In this document: positions 1 through 10,639 of the stretch, piece after piece
Position numbering within the stretch: the stretch's first letter is position 1
Layout of the letters: each line of letters begins with the position of its first letter
Assembly: GCA_026119935.1 (NCBI GenBank)
Contig: JALRMH010000012.1
Coordinates: 124,001 to 188,000, forward strand
Length of the DNA stretch: 64,000 nucleotides
Reading direction: 5' to 3'
Source: Endothia cerciana
Lineage: Eukaryota > Ascomycota > Sordariomycetes > Diaporthales > Cryphonectriaceae
The notes under the pieces: model-generated
Told to the model about the DNA's origin: nothing
Databases searched by the model: none
The model's input: the letters and a program-made list of their open reading frames with translations, nothing else
Program-made: the position numbers and the translations under genes

Positions 1-29
1 CCCCCACCCCCACCCCCTCCCCCACTCAC

Positions 30-514
30 CTCTTGAAGGTAACATCGTCAGCGACCTTGACACACCACACCCGGCCGCCCAGGCCGCCGCCGCCGTCCCC
101 CCCCTCCCCGTCGAGCGCCACCCCGACATCCCCCCTCCTCACCCGCGTCACGACCCCCCTGGCCCCCTTCCTCTCCAGCTCCCTCACCTCGCGCCTCTTC
201 GCGCTGCCCGCCGGCTGCTCGCTGACCAGGACGATGTCGCCCGTCCGGATCCCGTGCTCGGGCAGCTCGTCGCCGGACGACACGGCCGGGTCGGGGCCGA
301 GCTCCACGACGGTCTTGCCGCCGAGGCCGGTGCGCCGCGAGGACACGACGAGGTTGGTGAGGGCGACGCCGGCGCGCTGGAGGGAGGACGGGGGGTGGGC
401 CGAGAGGAGGGCCGAGGTCTCGGCGACCTCGGAGGCCTGCTCGGCGGCCAGGAGCGCGAGCTGGGCCGCGGCGAAAGACGGGATGTCGACGGGGACCAGC
501 TTGGGGGGTGCCAT
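30..514 (-). CDS. Hcs1/SMUBP2-like DNA helicase, first exon (partial)
   Basis: This is the N-terminal exon of a superfamily 1 helicase of the Hcs1 (DNA polymerase alpha-associated helicase A)/SMUBP2 group. The start at 514 opens MAPPKLVPVDIPSFAAAQLA. It is followed by a helix rich in Ala and Glu with the family-typical run EVAETSALLS (about residues 30-39), then RTGLGGKTVVEL (about 63-74), which resembles the segment before the beta-barrel domain of these helicases. The exon ends with a GTGAGT donor on the minus strand (29 to 24), after which the frame meets a stop at 26-28. The ATPase motifs therefore lie beyond the left edge and cannot be seen. The open frame extends upstream to 688, but that part is proline-rich and not family-like, so 514 is the better start. 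The family is known to unwind DNA or RNA 5' to 3'. Identification rests on the N-terminal domain only. Confidence 0.7.
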
Positions 515-1379
515 GGTGGGCGGTGGTGGGCGTGGTGGGCGTGGTGGACAGCTCAAGGGTTCTGTGTCAGACCAGCCGGGCCAGGAATGGATTGCCAGGT
601 GCGTAGGATAGTCGTCTGTCACGCAGGGCCCATTCAGCACGCTGTGAAGAGGCAGCGGGGTCTCGATGCTAATCACGATGATGATCACATTTCACATTGG
701 CTGATTGATGTGCGAGGATGTTAGAAGCTTCTGCCGCCGTGTCATGACAGAGGGGCAGTTCGTGGCAGGCTCTGACGGCCGCCCAACCCCCTCACACAAA
801 CACGGCCACGCATCCTTGAGTACTATTTCCGACCAGGGTCCCGTACATGGAGGATCTTGAGGCTGTCCTGTATCAGTCTTCTCGCGTCAATTCCACCGCA
901 GCAGTATGAGATCAGAAGCGAGCTTGAGGTTGCATGGCCGTCACACGTGCGCAGGATGACGCTATGCGGCGCCCTTCCCCTCGACTGGGCGGCGCCGTTC
1001 CGGCCCCTCGGGCTGCCCCGGAGGGTTTGTCCAGCGTCCAACCGATCCCGGGACGGGATAAGGCCGCTACGACTTGTCGACTTGCCCGGCTTACAGTTGT
1101 CAAAAAAGGCGCTCTTTGATTCAGAAGTATTGAAGCTGTCCATATGCAAAACTGTAGGCGGTATAGTGTCCCATCTCCGTCTGTCAATCCCAGAGAACGC
1201 CGTGAACCCAATGCTCCGACCGGACTCCTCAGGGCGGATATCCCCACCCAAACAGACCGTCAACCGCCGGCTCTCCGGACGGTGCAGACACCAAGGACAG
1301 ACAAGAATCATTTATAAGCCAGCATTCCCGTGCACCCTGCACCCTGCACCCTGCACCCTTCCCAGCCTGATGAGTTGAA
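515..1379. other. Intergenic, no gene seen
   Basis: This stretch lies between the helicase start and the 3' end of the next minus-strand gene. It presumably holds the helicase promoter. A short direct repeat (four copies of a CACCCTG heptamer) lies at about 1331-1359, just past the 3' end of the hypothetical gene. No coding potential was recognised. Confidence 0.6.
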
Positions 1380-2666
1380 TCACATGTCCCCCTCGACCAT
1401 GCCCAGGACATCCAGCTCCGTCTTGACCATCCTCTCAAACTCGTCCCGGTCGATGCCCGCCGCCCGGGACAGCAGGAACAGGCTTCGGATGCTCCGCGAC
1501 ACGTGCTGCTTGACGCCGAACTCGCTCTGCTCCTGCCGGCCGGCCTGCTGCTCCAGCTTGAGCACCGTGTGGCTCCCGTTCGAGCTCGCACTGGACGCGG
1601 GCCGCGGGTGCGCGAGCACCGCCGTGCGCTCCTCCTCCTCGTGTGACCGGGCGCTGGGCGAGGGCGCGAGCGTCCACCCGCCGTTTGACCCGTCCGCCTC
1701 CTCGCCGCCCGCCGCCGCTCTTGGGGAGGAGGAGGAGGAGGAGGAGGAGGAGGAGGAGGAGGAGGAAGGCTCGGCGGGATACTGGAGGCCCAGCGGCGGC
1801 GGTGCGGTCGGGATCCCGTGTTGTTCTGCCGCCCGGGCCTCGTCCGGGTCGTGGTTGTCCATCGCGGGCTGGACGTTGTCGTACTGGGCGTAGTACGCAT
1901 CATCCTCTTCGTCCCCCCCCGAGATGTTCTGGTGGGCAGCATGCGGCTGATACTGCTGACCTGGTGCCGGTGCAGGAGACCGGCCGACCTGTGGTGTCCG
2001 CGCCGGCGTGGCGTCGTATCGAGCCCAGTAATCATCATCATCGTCGTCGTCGTCGTCGTCGTCCTCCTCCTCCTCCTCCTTTCCTTCGTCTCGCGGTGCG
2101 GGGTGGGCGGTCGTGCTCGGTGCCCGCAGTGTGGATGTATCTGTATTCGGCCCCCTCTCCCGGAACGCCCCCTCCGCCTCGAAGATGCTCGACTGCCCCT
2201 GGAACGAGGCAAAAGGGCTCGACTTGTCCGGGACGCTGACCTCGCCGACCCTCCACCCGTCGCCGCCGCCCGCCTCGTCGTTGGCGCACCAGACGAGCCG
2301 GAACAGCAGATCGAACTCCTCCATCACGACCAGGGCCTGCAGCGTCTCCTCGTCGACCCTCCTGTACTGCGTCCGCACGTCGTAGTCCCAGTCGACCTCG
2401 ACCTCGCCCGAGACGGGGTGTGGCTCGAGGCGGTCGCTCCGCGCGACCTCGGCGAGGCGCGACTCGGCGCCCTTGCCGTAGGTCAGGAGCCGCAGCCATG
2501 GCTCGTTGCCGGTCGAGGAGAAGAGCTGGACGCGCTGGCGCAGGATGGGCGAGAGGAGGCGCAGGATGGCGGGCGCGGGCTGCGAGGAGAGGGCGGCGGC
2601 TGGCAGGGAGGGGAGGAGGGGCGTGAGGAGGTCCCTGAGGTTGGGTGGGAGGATCGTAGCGGCCAT
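1380..2666 (-). CDS. Conserved fungal hypothetical protein with poly-Asp and poly-Ser tracts
   Basis: An uninterrupted 428-residue frame from the ATG at 2666. An upstream in-frame ATG at 2678 would add MSTN. The N-terminal ~150 residues look folded: leucine-rich helices (NLRDLLTPLLPSLPA), then WDYDVRTQYRRVDEETLQAL and FDLLFRLVWCAND. The middle is low complexity: a Glu/Asp run encoded by GAT/GAG repeats (DNA about 2038-2085) runs directly into YWARYDATPARTP. A second similar motif, DDAYYAQYDNVQPAMDNHDPDE, follows about 60 residues later. Next comes a serine run encoded by a TCC-type repeat (DNA about 1730-1765). The C-terminus returns to helix (SIRSLFLLSRAAGIDRDEFERM). No catalytic motif is visible, and I infer no function. 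The repeat tracts are probably length-polymorphic. Confidence 0.75.
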   Translation of the reverse strand: MAATILPPNLRDLLTPLLPSLPAAALSSQPAPAILRLLSPILRQRVQLFSSTGNEPWLRLLTYGKGAESRLAEVARSDRLEPHPVSGEVEVDWDYDVRTQYRRVDEETLQALVVMEEFDLLFRLVWCANDEAGGGDGWRVGEVSVPDKSSPFASFQGQSSIFEAEGAFRERGPNTDTSTLRAPSTTAHPAPRDEGKEEEEEDDDDDDDDDDDYWARYDATPARTPQVGRSPAPAPGQQYQPHAAHQNISGGDEEDDAYYAQYDNVQPAMDNHDPDEARAAEQHGIPTAPPPLGLQYPAEPSSSSSSSSSSSSSSPRAAAGGEEADGSNGGWTLAPSPSARSHEEEERTAVLAHPRPASSASSNGSHTVLKLEQQAGRQEQSEFGVKQHVSRSIRSLFLLSRAAGIDRDEFERMVKTELDVLGMVEGDM

Positions 2667-4849
2667 GTTGGTGGACAATCTGTTGTGAAGGTCCCGGGTT
2701 GCACGATTCGACCCGCCGAGCCTCTCGTAGCCCTTCGTAGATGGGAGGAGGGTGGTTGGTGGGTGGGCAGCTCGCTCAGGCGTGTCAGTATAAGGTGTCG
2801 GTCACATGCCAACGATGACAAGACAGCAGCAGTCAGTAAGTAGTACGGCAGGCTCAGCCACTTGCAACTTGCACGGGTTGGAAAATCCTATGTCGACAAC
2901 GGGGTCAAGAACGGCGACGAGAGGGGAGAAGAGGAGGACCTGGTGGACGCCCTCGAGTATCGAGACTCGGGGAAGCTCAGTCACTCGGCCGCCTCAAACC
3001 TGGCACCCTGTGCTGTGCTGTGCTGTGCTGTGCTGTGCTGTGCTGTGCTGTGCTGTGCTGTGCTGTGCTGTGCTGTGCTGCTGAGACGGAGAAATGGAAG
3101 AAGAGCACCCACATCGGATGAAAGTGGTACGCATGGTACCGACTACCGGCGAGCACCGGGCGTGGGCGAGCACCACCAGGACGTCAGTGCATGTACCTGG
3201 TACGCGCCCATGCAGTACGCACCCCGCTTTTGTGGCAGGACCTGGTTTTCAATTGGCACGGACGGATGGAACTAGCGGGAAGGCATGGGGCTATCCCTAC
3301 CGTCCCAGCCACACTAGCTGGAACTAGCTAGTGCCGTAGGCCAGTAGTACCTCCGTACCCTCCTCGTCCAGACCCGCGTTCGACAACGTCCCAAGGGAGG
3401 AGGCTGAACGGATTATCTCCCGAGACCTCATCCACTTCTCTCAACCTCACGAAGCCCGAGATTGCGCTTGTACGGCGCAACGGGCGTGCTTCTGGACGGT
3501 GAAGAAGCCCGCATCGTGTCTCTGGGGCCCCAAGGCAGCCAACTGTCTCCGCTGTCAGTCGAGCGGAGACCGGAGGACAGGCGTCTCGGTGGCCTTTTCC
3601 CCTTTCCCCGGCCGGGCAACAACCCGTCCAGCTCCTCCAGCCGTCTGTCCGACGGGATGTTCGCCCATGATCCGTCCTCGTGACGCACACACACGCGTCG
3701 GGTATACCGCATGCGCGCACCCCGTGGTGCTGCGGTCTCTGAACCGAGTCTGGGGATTGCCTCGTCGTCTTGTCGCTGCACTTTTTAGTGACGCCGGACA
3801 CCTCGTTGTTACCGAGGTGTACCCTGCGAGGGAGACCTGCGATGGAACCCGCGAGTGGGCTTATCGCCCCTGGGTCTTCCTCCAACAGGCAGGTGTCAGC
3901 AGACCCAGGTCGTTCGAGAAGATTTCCCGGCGGCCTTGGGAGGGGAAAAGAAAGGCGAGGAAAAGCCTGCTCGTGTCTGCGGACTGCCGAATGACCTGTC
4001 CTGCTGGCCCTCCTTCGTGCGAGGTGCGGTAGGCGTGGTAGGGCGGCACTGCAGCTGGTTCCCGGTGGCTGAGAGGCTCGAGAGAGATCTTCGGAGATGC
4101 CATGACGATGGATTGGGCAGCTTCACACCCGACGTCGTGGCTCTACGGGTGATGTTCGTGGCACACAACACCCACAGAGTGGATGCCCACCCAACACTCA
4201 AATCCCTACTTATCCTCGGGCATTCTTTTAATCCCTTCTAGTGATGCGGCCGGAGATTTCTCGCTCGGCCTCTGGTTTGGAGTGCTAGACGGCGTTGACC
4301 GTGTTGCGGCTATATCAGATGCCACTTGCTCTAGCCCAAATTATCACTGTACCTATAGGGCCAAGTAGCAGACCATCCCGTTAGCTGGCTGTGCGATCTT
4401 TCTATGTACAATTGCTCGAGGATTCTCTCTCATGCTGGGCGCTCAAGTCAACAAATTGTAGTTGATGAGTTATACCACAACTCCAAACCGGCCGTCCTAA
4501 AGCTGTGGGTGAGATGCATTACCCAGCCCAGGCCCAACAGCGCCGTGTACTATGATGCCGAGACTGTCAGGCTCACTTGCTCCTGTACCGAGGCAATAGC
4601 GACTTTAGAAGCGAATCTGAGCACATGTTATGGTACATCAGTAGCTGCAGACCAGCATAGTATTGGAATAAACTGTACTGTCCAGTACCAAAAGCATTTC
4701 CGAAGCGGCAACTAAGTGCTCACTCGTATCCCGGACGCCCCCCCCCCCCCCTTTCTTTCACTCCAAATGCCCATTCCCGTCACCGCAGTTCCCTTTACCA
4801 ACATTCACATTCCCCAGCACTCCGACCGTATGCCTTGATGTGGTTATAT
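2667..4849. other. Intergenic, no gene seen
   Basis: About 2.2 kb between the hypothetical gene's start and the 3' end of the secreted-protein gene. It contains a pentanucleotide microsatellite at 3008-3082 and a C14 run at 4738-4751. Several open frames of 60-185 codons occur on both strands, but none has family-like composition or convincing splice signals. Confidence 0.6.
3008..3082. repeat. Pentanucleotide microsatellite (CTGTG)n
   Basis: About 14-15 nearly perfect head-to-tail copies of CTGTG. The open frames across it (Cys-Ala-Val-Leu repeats on one strand, Ser-Thr-Ala-Gln-His on the other) are by-products of the repeat and not genes. Confidence 0.95.
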
Positions 4850-5241
4850 CTAGCACTTGATGGAGACGGCAGAGAACTCTAGGCTGTTGCAGTCGCTGTT
4901 CGTGACCTTGTACGACTTGCCGGTGCAGTCGCTGTTGGCCCACAGCCTGGAGGTGCAGCCGCTGCCGAGAGGGTTAGTGCTGCGTCCCCGAGGATGGGGA
5001 GATCGGGAGAGGGAGAGCCATACTTGTTGATCGACTGGTAGGAGCCGATGTTGGAGACGGACCAGCACTGGGACTGGGTGCCGCTGCCCTGCCAGCTGAA
5101 GGTCGACACCGCCGAGCCCTGGCAGGTCGTGCCGACGTATACCTCGACCTGCCCCTCGTGCTCGCCGCGGGCGTCGACGGCAGCGGGAGAGGCAGCGGCG
5201 AGGGCGCCGAGGGTGAGGAGGGCGAGGGTCTTAGTGAACAT
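4850..5241 (-). CDS. Small secreted six-cysteine protein (candidate effector)
   Basis: Two exons, 5241-5024 and 4961-4850, encode about 109 residues. The 62-nt intron has a GTATGG donor, a CACTAAC branch point and a CAG acceptor. The N-terminus MFTKTLALLTLGALAAASP is a clear signal peptide with likely cleavage after Ala-rich residues 15-22. The mature part carries six cysteines: TTCQGS and SQCWSV in exon 1, then NGCTS, SDCTG, SDCNS and a terminal IKC in exon 2. This is consistent with three disulfides in a small extracellular fold. No enzyme motif or GPI signal is visible. Its size, secretion signal and cysteine content match the general profile of fungal effector-like or antimicrobial secreted proteins, but no named family was recognised. 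It sits at the border of a long gene-poor stretch. Confidence 0.8.
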
Positions 5242-8200
5242 CTCAGATATGACTGTTGGTTATAGGAGTGGGGTGTGGTGCGGTAGAAAGACAAATGACG
5301 GCTATTCGAGAGAGGAGGCTGGGATTGCTGGGAACTTATAGTTGAGCGCTGAGGGTGGACTGTAGACTGCTGATTGTTGTCGTGATGCTAATGATGGCAA
5401 AGTGAAGGCTCCAGACAAGAGGGCCGAGGAATATCTATATGTACATATCTATTGATGCCGTCAATTGGGAGTGTTGAAGAGTTCGTCACTGGGCTCACCT
5501 TGGCCGGCCCATCGAGTAGAGCCTCCAAGCAAGAGGTCTTCGCGATGCGCGGCCTCCCTTCAATGCTGGCTCTAATTTAGATACAGGAATCCTGGTTTCG
5601 ACCCTACATGCAGCCCCAATATCTGGGCCGGGCCCGGGGGCCCAACTTTTCCTTCACATAGTACGAAGGAGTCGTTCAGCACTATCTTACTCTAGCAGCT
5701 CTCCGGCCGAATCCCGCGGCCGGAGCTCCACCGGACGCGCGTGGCTGCGGCCGCGCCTTGTCGACCCTGGTGCAAGGAATAGAGCTCCAACGCGCGGGCA
5801 GCGTAATTCAGTGAGTAGGTAATCTCGATCACGGCTATTCACCATCCCGCATGTTTCGGAACAGCTGCCGCTGGTGATGATGTGGGACGGGTCCTACGCC
5901 GCTCCCGCGATGCAGCGAACAACGATCCCTGATGCTTGCCCGGCCCATCAACAGATGCTGTGCTGATGGGCGGTCATCATGTGCCCGGCCCAACGTTCCC
6001 ATAGCGCAGGGCCGAGGGTAATACTTTTTGGTTTCTTTAGCCTTGCCCACCTGCATTCAGACTTGCTGCTTGGGTACAGCTTTGATGCTCGAGTGGTAGT
6101 CCTGACCTTCTTACCGCCGCTCTCGATTTTTTTTAGTATTTTTTTTATTTTTTATTTCAGCGGAGGGCGAACCTCCGTGTGCACCGAGCCTTTCACATGA
6201 AGGAAACACATTGATGCGCATCATGGTCGCCATTACCGACTGCCAAAGTCAATCTCTCCAGTAGATGGCCGGGAGTTAAGCCGTGGAGGAGGAAGATTCA
6301 CGTAAGCAGCGTCTGTCTGAGGCTGTCCTAGAATGGCCCGGCCCGCAGGCCGATGGATATCATTTTAACGAGTCGCAACGTCAGCCCGTTGGCAGATGGA
6401 TCCTGTTCCATGCACCAACGTGGGTTTCAAGGCTTTACATGCATGGACAACCTCAATTCTGCCTCAAGGGTTCTTACAAAGTACGCGTCGCACTCATAGA
6501 CCCTAGGAATCTAGTCCTCAGACCTGAGATGACAAGAAAGTGAGTCCGGAAGACTGAACTCATGACATAAAGATGTCGAGGAGAGACATAGCAGTTTTTA
6601 GGTGTCTTAGAGATTGCATCTCTCTCATTTGCGAATGGTAACGGTCGACTAGGGACTTGACTATTGACGTGTCTACCAGCCAGTCCACGGGCGTCATTGC
6701 GTACGACACGTGTCGCTCTTCTCAGCTCCCTTGGCAATGACATGTTCAAATTTGATTTCTCATTTGAGTGAATCGTTTCAGCAATGCTGAGAATATGGTA
6801 CAATCTGATTCTGTCTTCATTGTTGCACTGTGCGAGATCGACTACATAGCAGTATACGGACCGTAGATCATGCTTGGTCAGCTTTGGGGGGGCGGGGGGG
6901 GGGCGGTGAGGTGGTCATCCCTTTTGAGACCTGCAATGGGCTCCATCCCTTCCCGCACAGGTAAGCCGCTCACGACGAGCTTATCAATGAGGTCGATCCT
7001 AAGTTGATGCGGCAGAAACAAAAGACCCCACAGCCGTCTTTCGCCGCTCTTCTTACACTATAAGTTCTAGGGCTCCATCGCCCTCGGGCTCAAGAGTCAG
7101 GAGATGCTATACGAGGCGGATATATATAGCATTAAAGAGTATAGATAGGTTGGTATATATTCCCTGTCAGCCGGGACATGGAAAAACCCTTTGAGAGCTA
7201 CGACAGCCACCATCGTCACATACAAGTGACACAGCGACCTGCTAATGTGATAATCACGGACTGACAGTCAATCCGCAGCCATTGCCCCGTGCAGGACCGC
7301 CAGACCCACCTTGATCTACCTCCTCGCGTTGCCGCCTTCAAAGCCCGCAGGAAGAACGTATCCTATGTCTCTAGAACGCAGCGCGTTGTGCTGTGGGCTG
7401 CGCGCAAGCCATGACATTCGTGGTGGTGGACCGTGGACAGATTTTTCCATGGAAGCAAATCACAAGCCTTCACCATTGTCGGTGACTTGAGTCCCGGGCG
7501 GGGTGCACGCATCTCGAGCGACTCTCGATGCGCCGAAGATTAGTAGCATTTCGGCGGTGTTCTTCGTCCTTCACTTACAAGCAACATTCTTGGCATGATC
7601 ACCGGTGTAGTAGCGCTGAAAAGAAGGTTTCGTTTGTATGGAATATAGTCTGAGTGGAGAGGGAAATGTCATTCCGACAGGTCGGTGTTGTTCTTGCTCT
7701 TCCTGGAGACCGAAGAGGAAGAGCTCACATCTATGCTGACTAAATATTACGAAATACTATGAATGGTCTTCGCCATTCGTCGCTGACGCGTTGATTGTTG
7801 TATCGTTTAGGAGCCAGCATGACACGGTGGCCGCCCCCAGTGTTGTTCGAAACGATGGCAAGCTTGTTCACCCTAAGCCAGCATAGTCCTAAGTCACCGT
7901 AACTGGTGACATGGGCACGTTATGATTTCGCGAAGGTGATATCAAGTTCGCTACCATTGTTTCTTCTTTGTTTCATGTAATGGAAGAGAAATTACCTTCC
8001 TAGATTTGCCTATATGACCGACAATCTGAACTAGGGTGCCCTCTTGCCTTCCCTTCCCCCAATGTTTGGATTGTCTTAGCTGGACCGTGTTCTGTTGCAA
8101 TTCAGTCAAGTAATGACTCTCTCGATTGTCCAATATCACACCATTATGGTGAATAGCCTTTCGGGACTCGCCTCCTGAGCGCATTACTGATCCACATCAT

Positions 8201-10639
8201 GGTTACCGAAGAGTACAACATCCAAACACAACATGGCATGATCTTGCTCATCACATGTACCTTCACACCATGTCAGCATTGGTTCAGAGGTGGAGCATGA
8301 CTGCAGGTGAGATAATATGTTCTAGCAAACAGGCTTCGCCACCAGCAAAGCTAAGCTAAGCTAAGCTCAGGCATACCGCTTGATTTGTCTGAATCACTTT
8401 TGTTCACGATATCTGATAATATTTTTGCTTACTCAACACCAGGCTCATCAATGCCGACACCTCACCTTGGGGACTTGAAGGTGTTCAACACCATGAATGA
8501 AGAAGTTTGAATGCGAGACTGGGTACAGACCTCAGGGGAAGTATACGAGAGAATAATTCAAAGTCTTCAGGACCTTTTACGAATGTCAAATGACCGGGCT
8601 CCCCATACGTGCTTTTCGTCCAGGATGACCACTGGCTTCATCTTATGTTTGTGTCATTCGTTGGCATGGTTTTTCGATGTGGACACCTTAAATAACTTAT
8701 TCGAGGAAGGTGTTTTCGGGTAAGTATGTCTTAACTCTTGACTAGGAAGTGATTTCTAAACATCGGCTAAGATATATCTTGCGGGCCTAATACTCCGCCC
8801 ACGAGTGAGGGATCACAGGCGTACCTGCCTGGGCGAGGAGTTGCTGTGCCCTACTTCTTCTAGAATTTACTCTTATGGGGTACTTTATATATGGTTTAAG
8901 GCATTTTTATCTCCGGTGCTACAAACGCCGCCCCTCCGCGCGACTCTATACGTCTAGAGGCATCCAGGCCCCAGAGCTGGGTCCTGGGAACCCGGCCTGC
9001 ACCGCATTGCCCTGTCACAATTGACATCCCGTGGGTCGATCGGCCAGTAGACTATTTAATCTCGCGTAAGGCAGCGATGCGCGGCAGCGAGGATCTGCTG
9101 CAGACCGCTGTTTAGAGTTTGAATCCTGCTGCCAAGTTGAGAAAGGAATCAGAACAATCTACTACGGCCCCAGATTCGCGCTGTCAGGGGTATGAGAGTC
9201 AGAGTGCTAGGCTGGCTGGTAAACATTTGACTACACAAGAAAGAAGGGTCGAGGGACCGAGATGTTAGGGCGCTGAGTTATCAGATGATTACTCGCTGTA
9301 CAGTATTCCAAGAAGCCATATGCTTATACGCCTATACGCCTGGCTCCAATATCTTTGTGAGAATCTCAAAAAATGGCCGGAGTTATAGGCCCTGGCCATC
9401 GTGAGGCTCTTCCACAGTTTGTTAGGCCGATAACTATGTGAAGGCCAATCTTTCATCCGTTGTGAATGTGGACTTGATCACATCAACGGGGACTGCAAGG
9501 GAAAACCGCCGCTTGTGGGCCTAGGCCGAGGGACGACCCACTTGAAGGATGCGGGATTCAGGGTCCAAATGCACCAGAAGGATTCAGGCAAGCGGTGTAC
9601 TTCGCCTACCGCCTACATAGTATGAGTGAATGTGTTGGCAGGGCTGAGTTTGCGAACTAGTATAGGACCCCGCCAATATGACCCGGGGCACGTTCCGGGC
9701 ACAAAAGAGCGCCTCAGTAACACATCTCAACCAACATATCTTAGCAGCAAAACCGAAAACCAAAACCAAAAAATAAAAAATAAAACCCATAAAAAATAGT
9801 GAGAAAGCCTGCATGACTCTCCATAACCCAGTGTTCAAGAAGATAACTTTGAGGTTTAACATTAACCATCTTTGAGTTTAGGAATCTGAAACAAAGGCTC
9901 GAGTGCCGACTTACATTTGGCAGTGATCTACATTTACTGGGTCCGCCCTGTTTTGTCCGGGGCGTGCCGGGGTAGCGGCGGTACAGATCCCTGGATCCTC
10001 ATATCCAAGCCTAGGGCTGGGCCTTGCCGATTGGATGATGCAGGCCTCGGTCAGGACCACTCGTCTGATGCCAATGTTTCTGCACACTCACTTCATTCGT
10101 TCGCGTCTCTCGTATTGAAGGTACAAAGCGACCTTGGGGTGACGTACGCGGTAAGCCCTAGCCTTGTGCCTCGATTGCAAATCAAGACCTCCATCTAGGT
10201 CTGACCACCTCAAGCTGTGCTCAGGGTGTTCTGCCATTGACAGATGACCCAGTGAATACAGACAGAGTGCCAAGGGGATCGAGCCCAATAGCGCCGCCTC
10301 GCTTGCGGAGTCATCGGCGGAGCCGCCTGTCCGAGAGGCGGATTTGGTCGAGGGACCAGTTGCAGATACTAGCAGGATGCACACACAGCTAGGTACCTCA
10401 GCAGTTGGGGGAGAGGGCGCAGGCGCAAGGATTCTGCCCGGGGTCTACGGTATAATAAGACCAGACTACTGTCCGCTATATATCTACGTCCAACGAGAGG
10501 CTGTGTTGGCGTTTGTGGTGCTATTGGTGGTATCATTATCCCGGGCTATTGTCGTTGATACTATTGCCCTCTAAGTATCATCCCGCGGTGGTAGTCTGCC
10601 AATTCCTATCTAAGGCCCCTCACTGCACGCTTGCCCTCG
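5242..10639. other. Long gene-poor stretch (about 5.4 kb)
   Basis: No supported gene. The longest open frames are 60-98 codons without recognisable domains (for example 7951-8184 minus and 8511-8723 plus). Visible structure is limited to an inverted repeat at 5701-5725, a G10 tract at 6894-6903 and a short GCTAA repeat near 8350-8366. Part of it could be old, decayed transposon sequence, but I see no terminal repeats or protein remnants to prove this. The right end must contain the promoter of the bZIP gene; TATATAT occurs near 10480. Confidence 0.55.
5701..5725. repeat. Short inverted repeat (9-bp arms, 7-nt loop)
   Basis: CTCCGGCCG at 5701-5709 is perfectly complementary to CGGCCGGAG at 5717-5725, with AATCCCG between. 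It could form a GC-rich hairpin. It lies about 460 bp upstream of the secreted-protein gene's start, and no function is implied by the sequence. Confidence 0.8.

Noticed and set aside
33..724. Open frames of 156-192 codons on the plus strand
   Set aside because: They are antisense to the helicase exon, are Pro/Ser/Arg or Gly-rich from GC bias, and have no domain features.
1229..2843. Long plus-strand and alternative minus-strand frames over the hypothetical gene
   Set aside because: They are shadows created by GC-rich and trinucleotide-repeat DNA; they translate to poly-Arg, poly-Val or poly-Leu runs.
2806..3275. Cys-Ala-Val-Leu repeat protein
   Set aside because: It is a translation of the CTGTG microsatellite only.
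3328..4241. Overlapping frames of 117-185 codons on both strands
   Set aside because: No family-like motifs, no coherent splice sites, and composition like intergenic DNA.
7951..8723. Two short frames (77 and 70 codons) in the gene-poor block
   Set aside because: No recognisable domain, no start context or partner exons. Left as unsupported.
9100..9135. tRNA-like box (GTTTGAATCC)
   Set aside because: No matching A box or acceptor stem could be folded around it.
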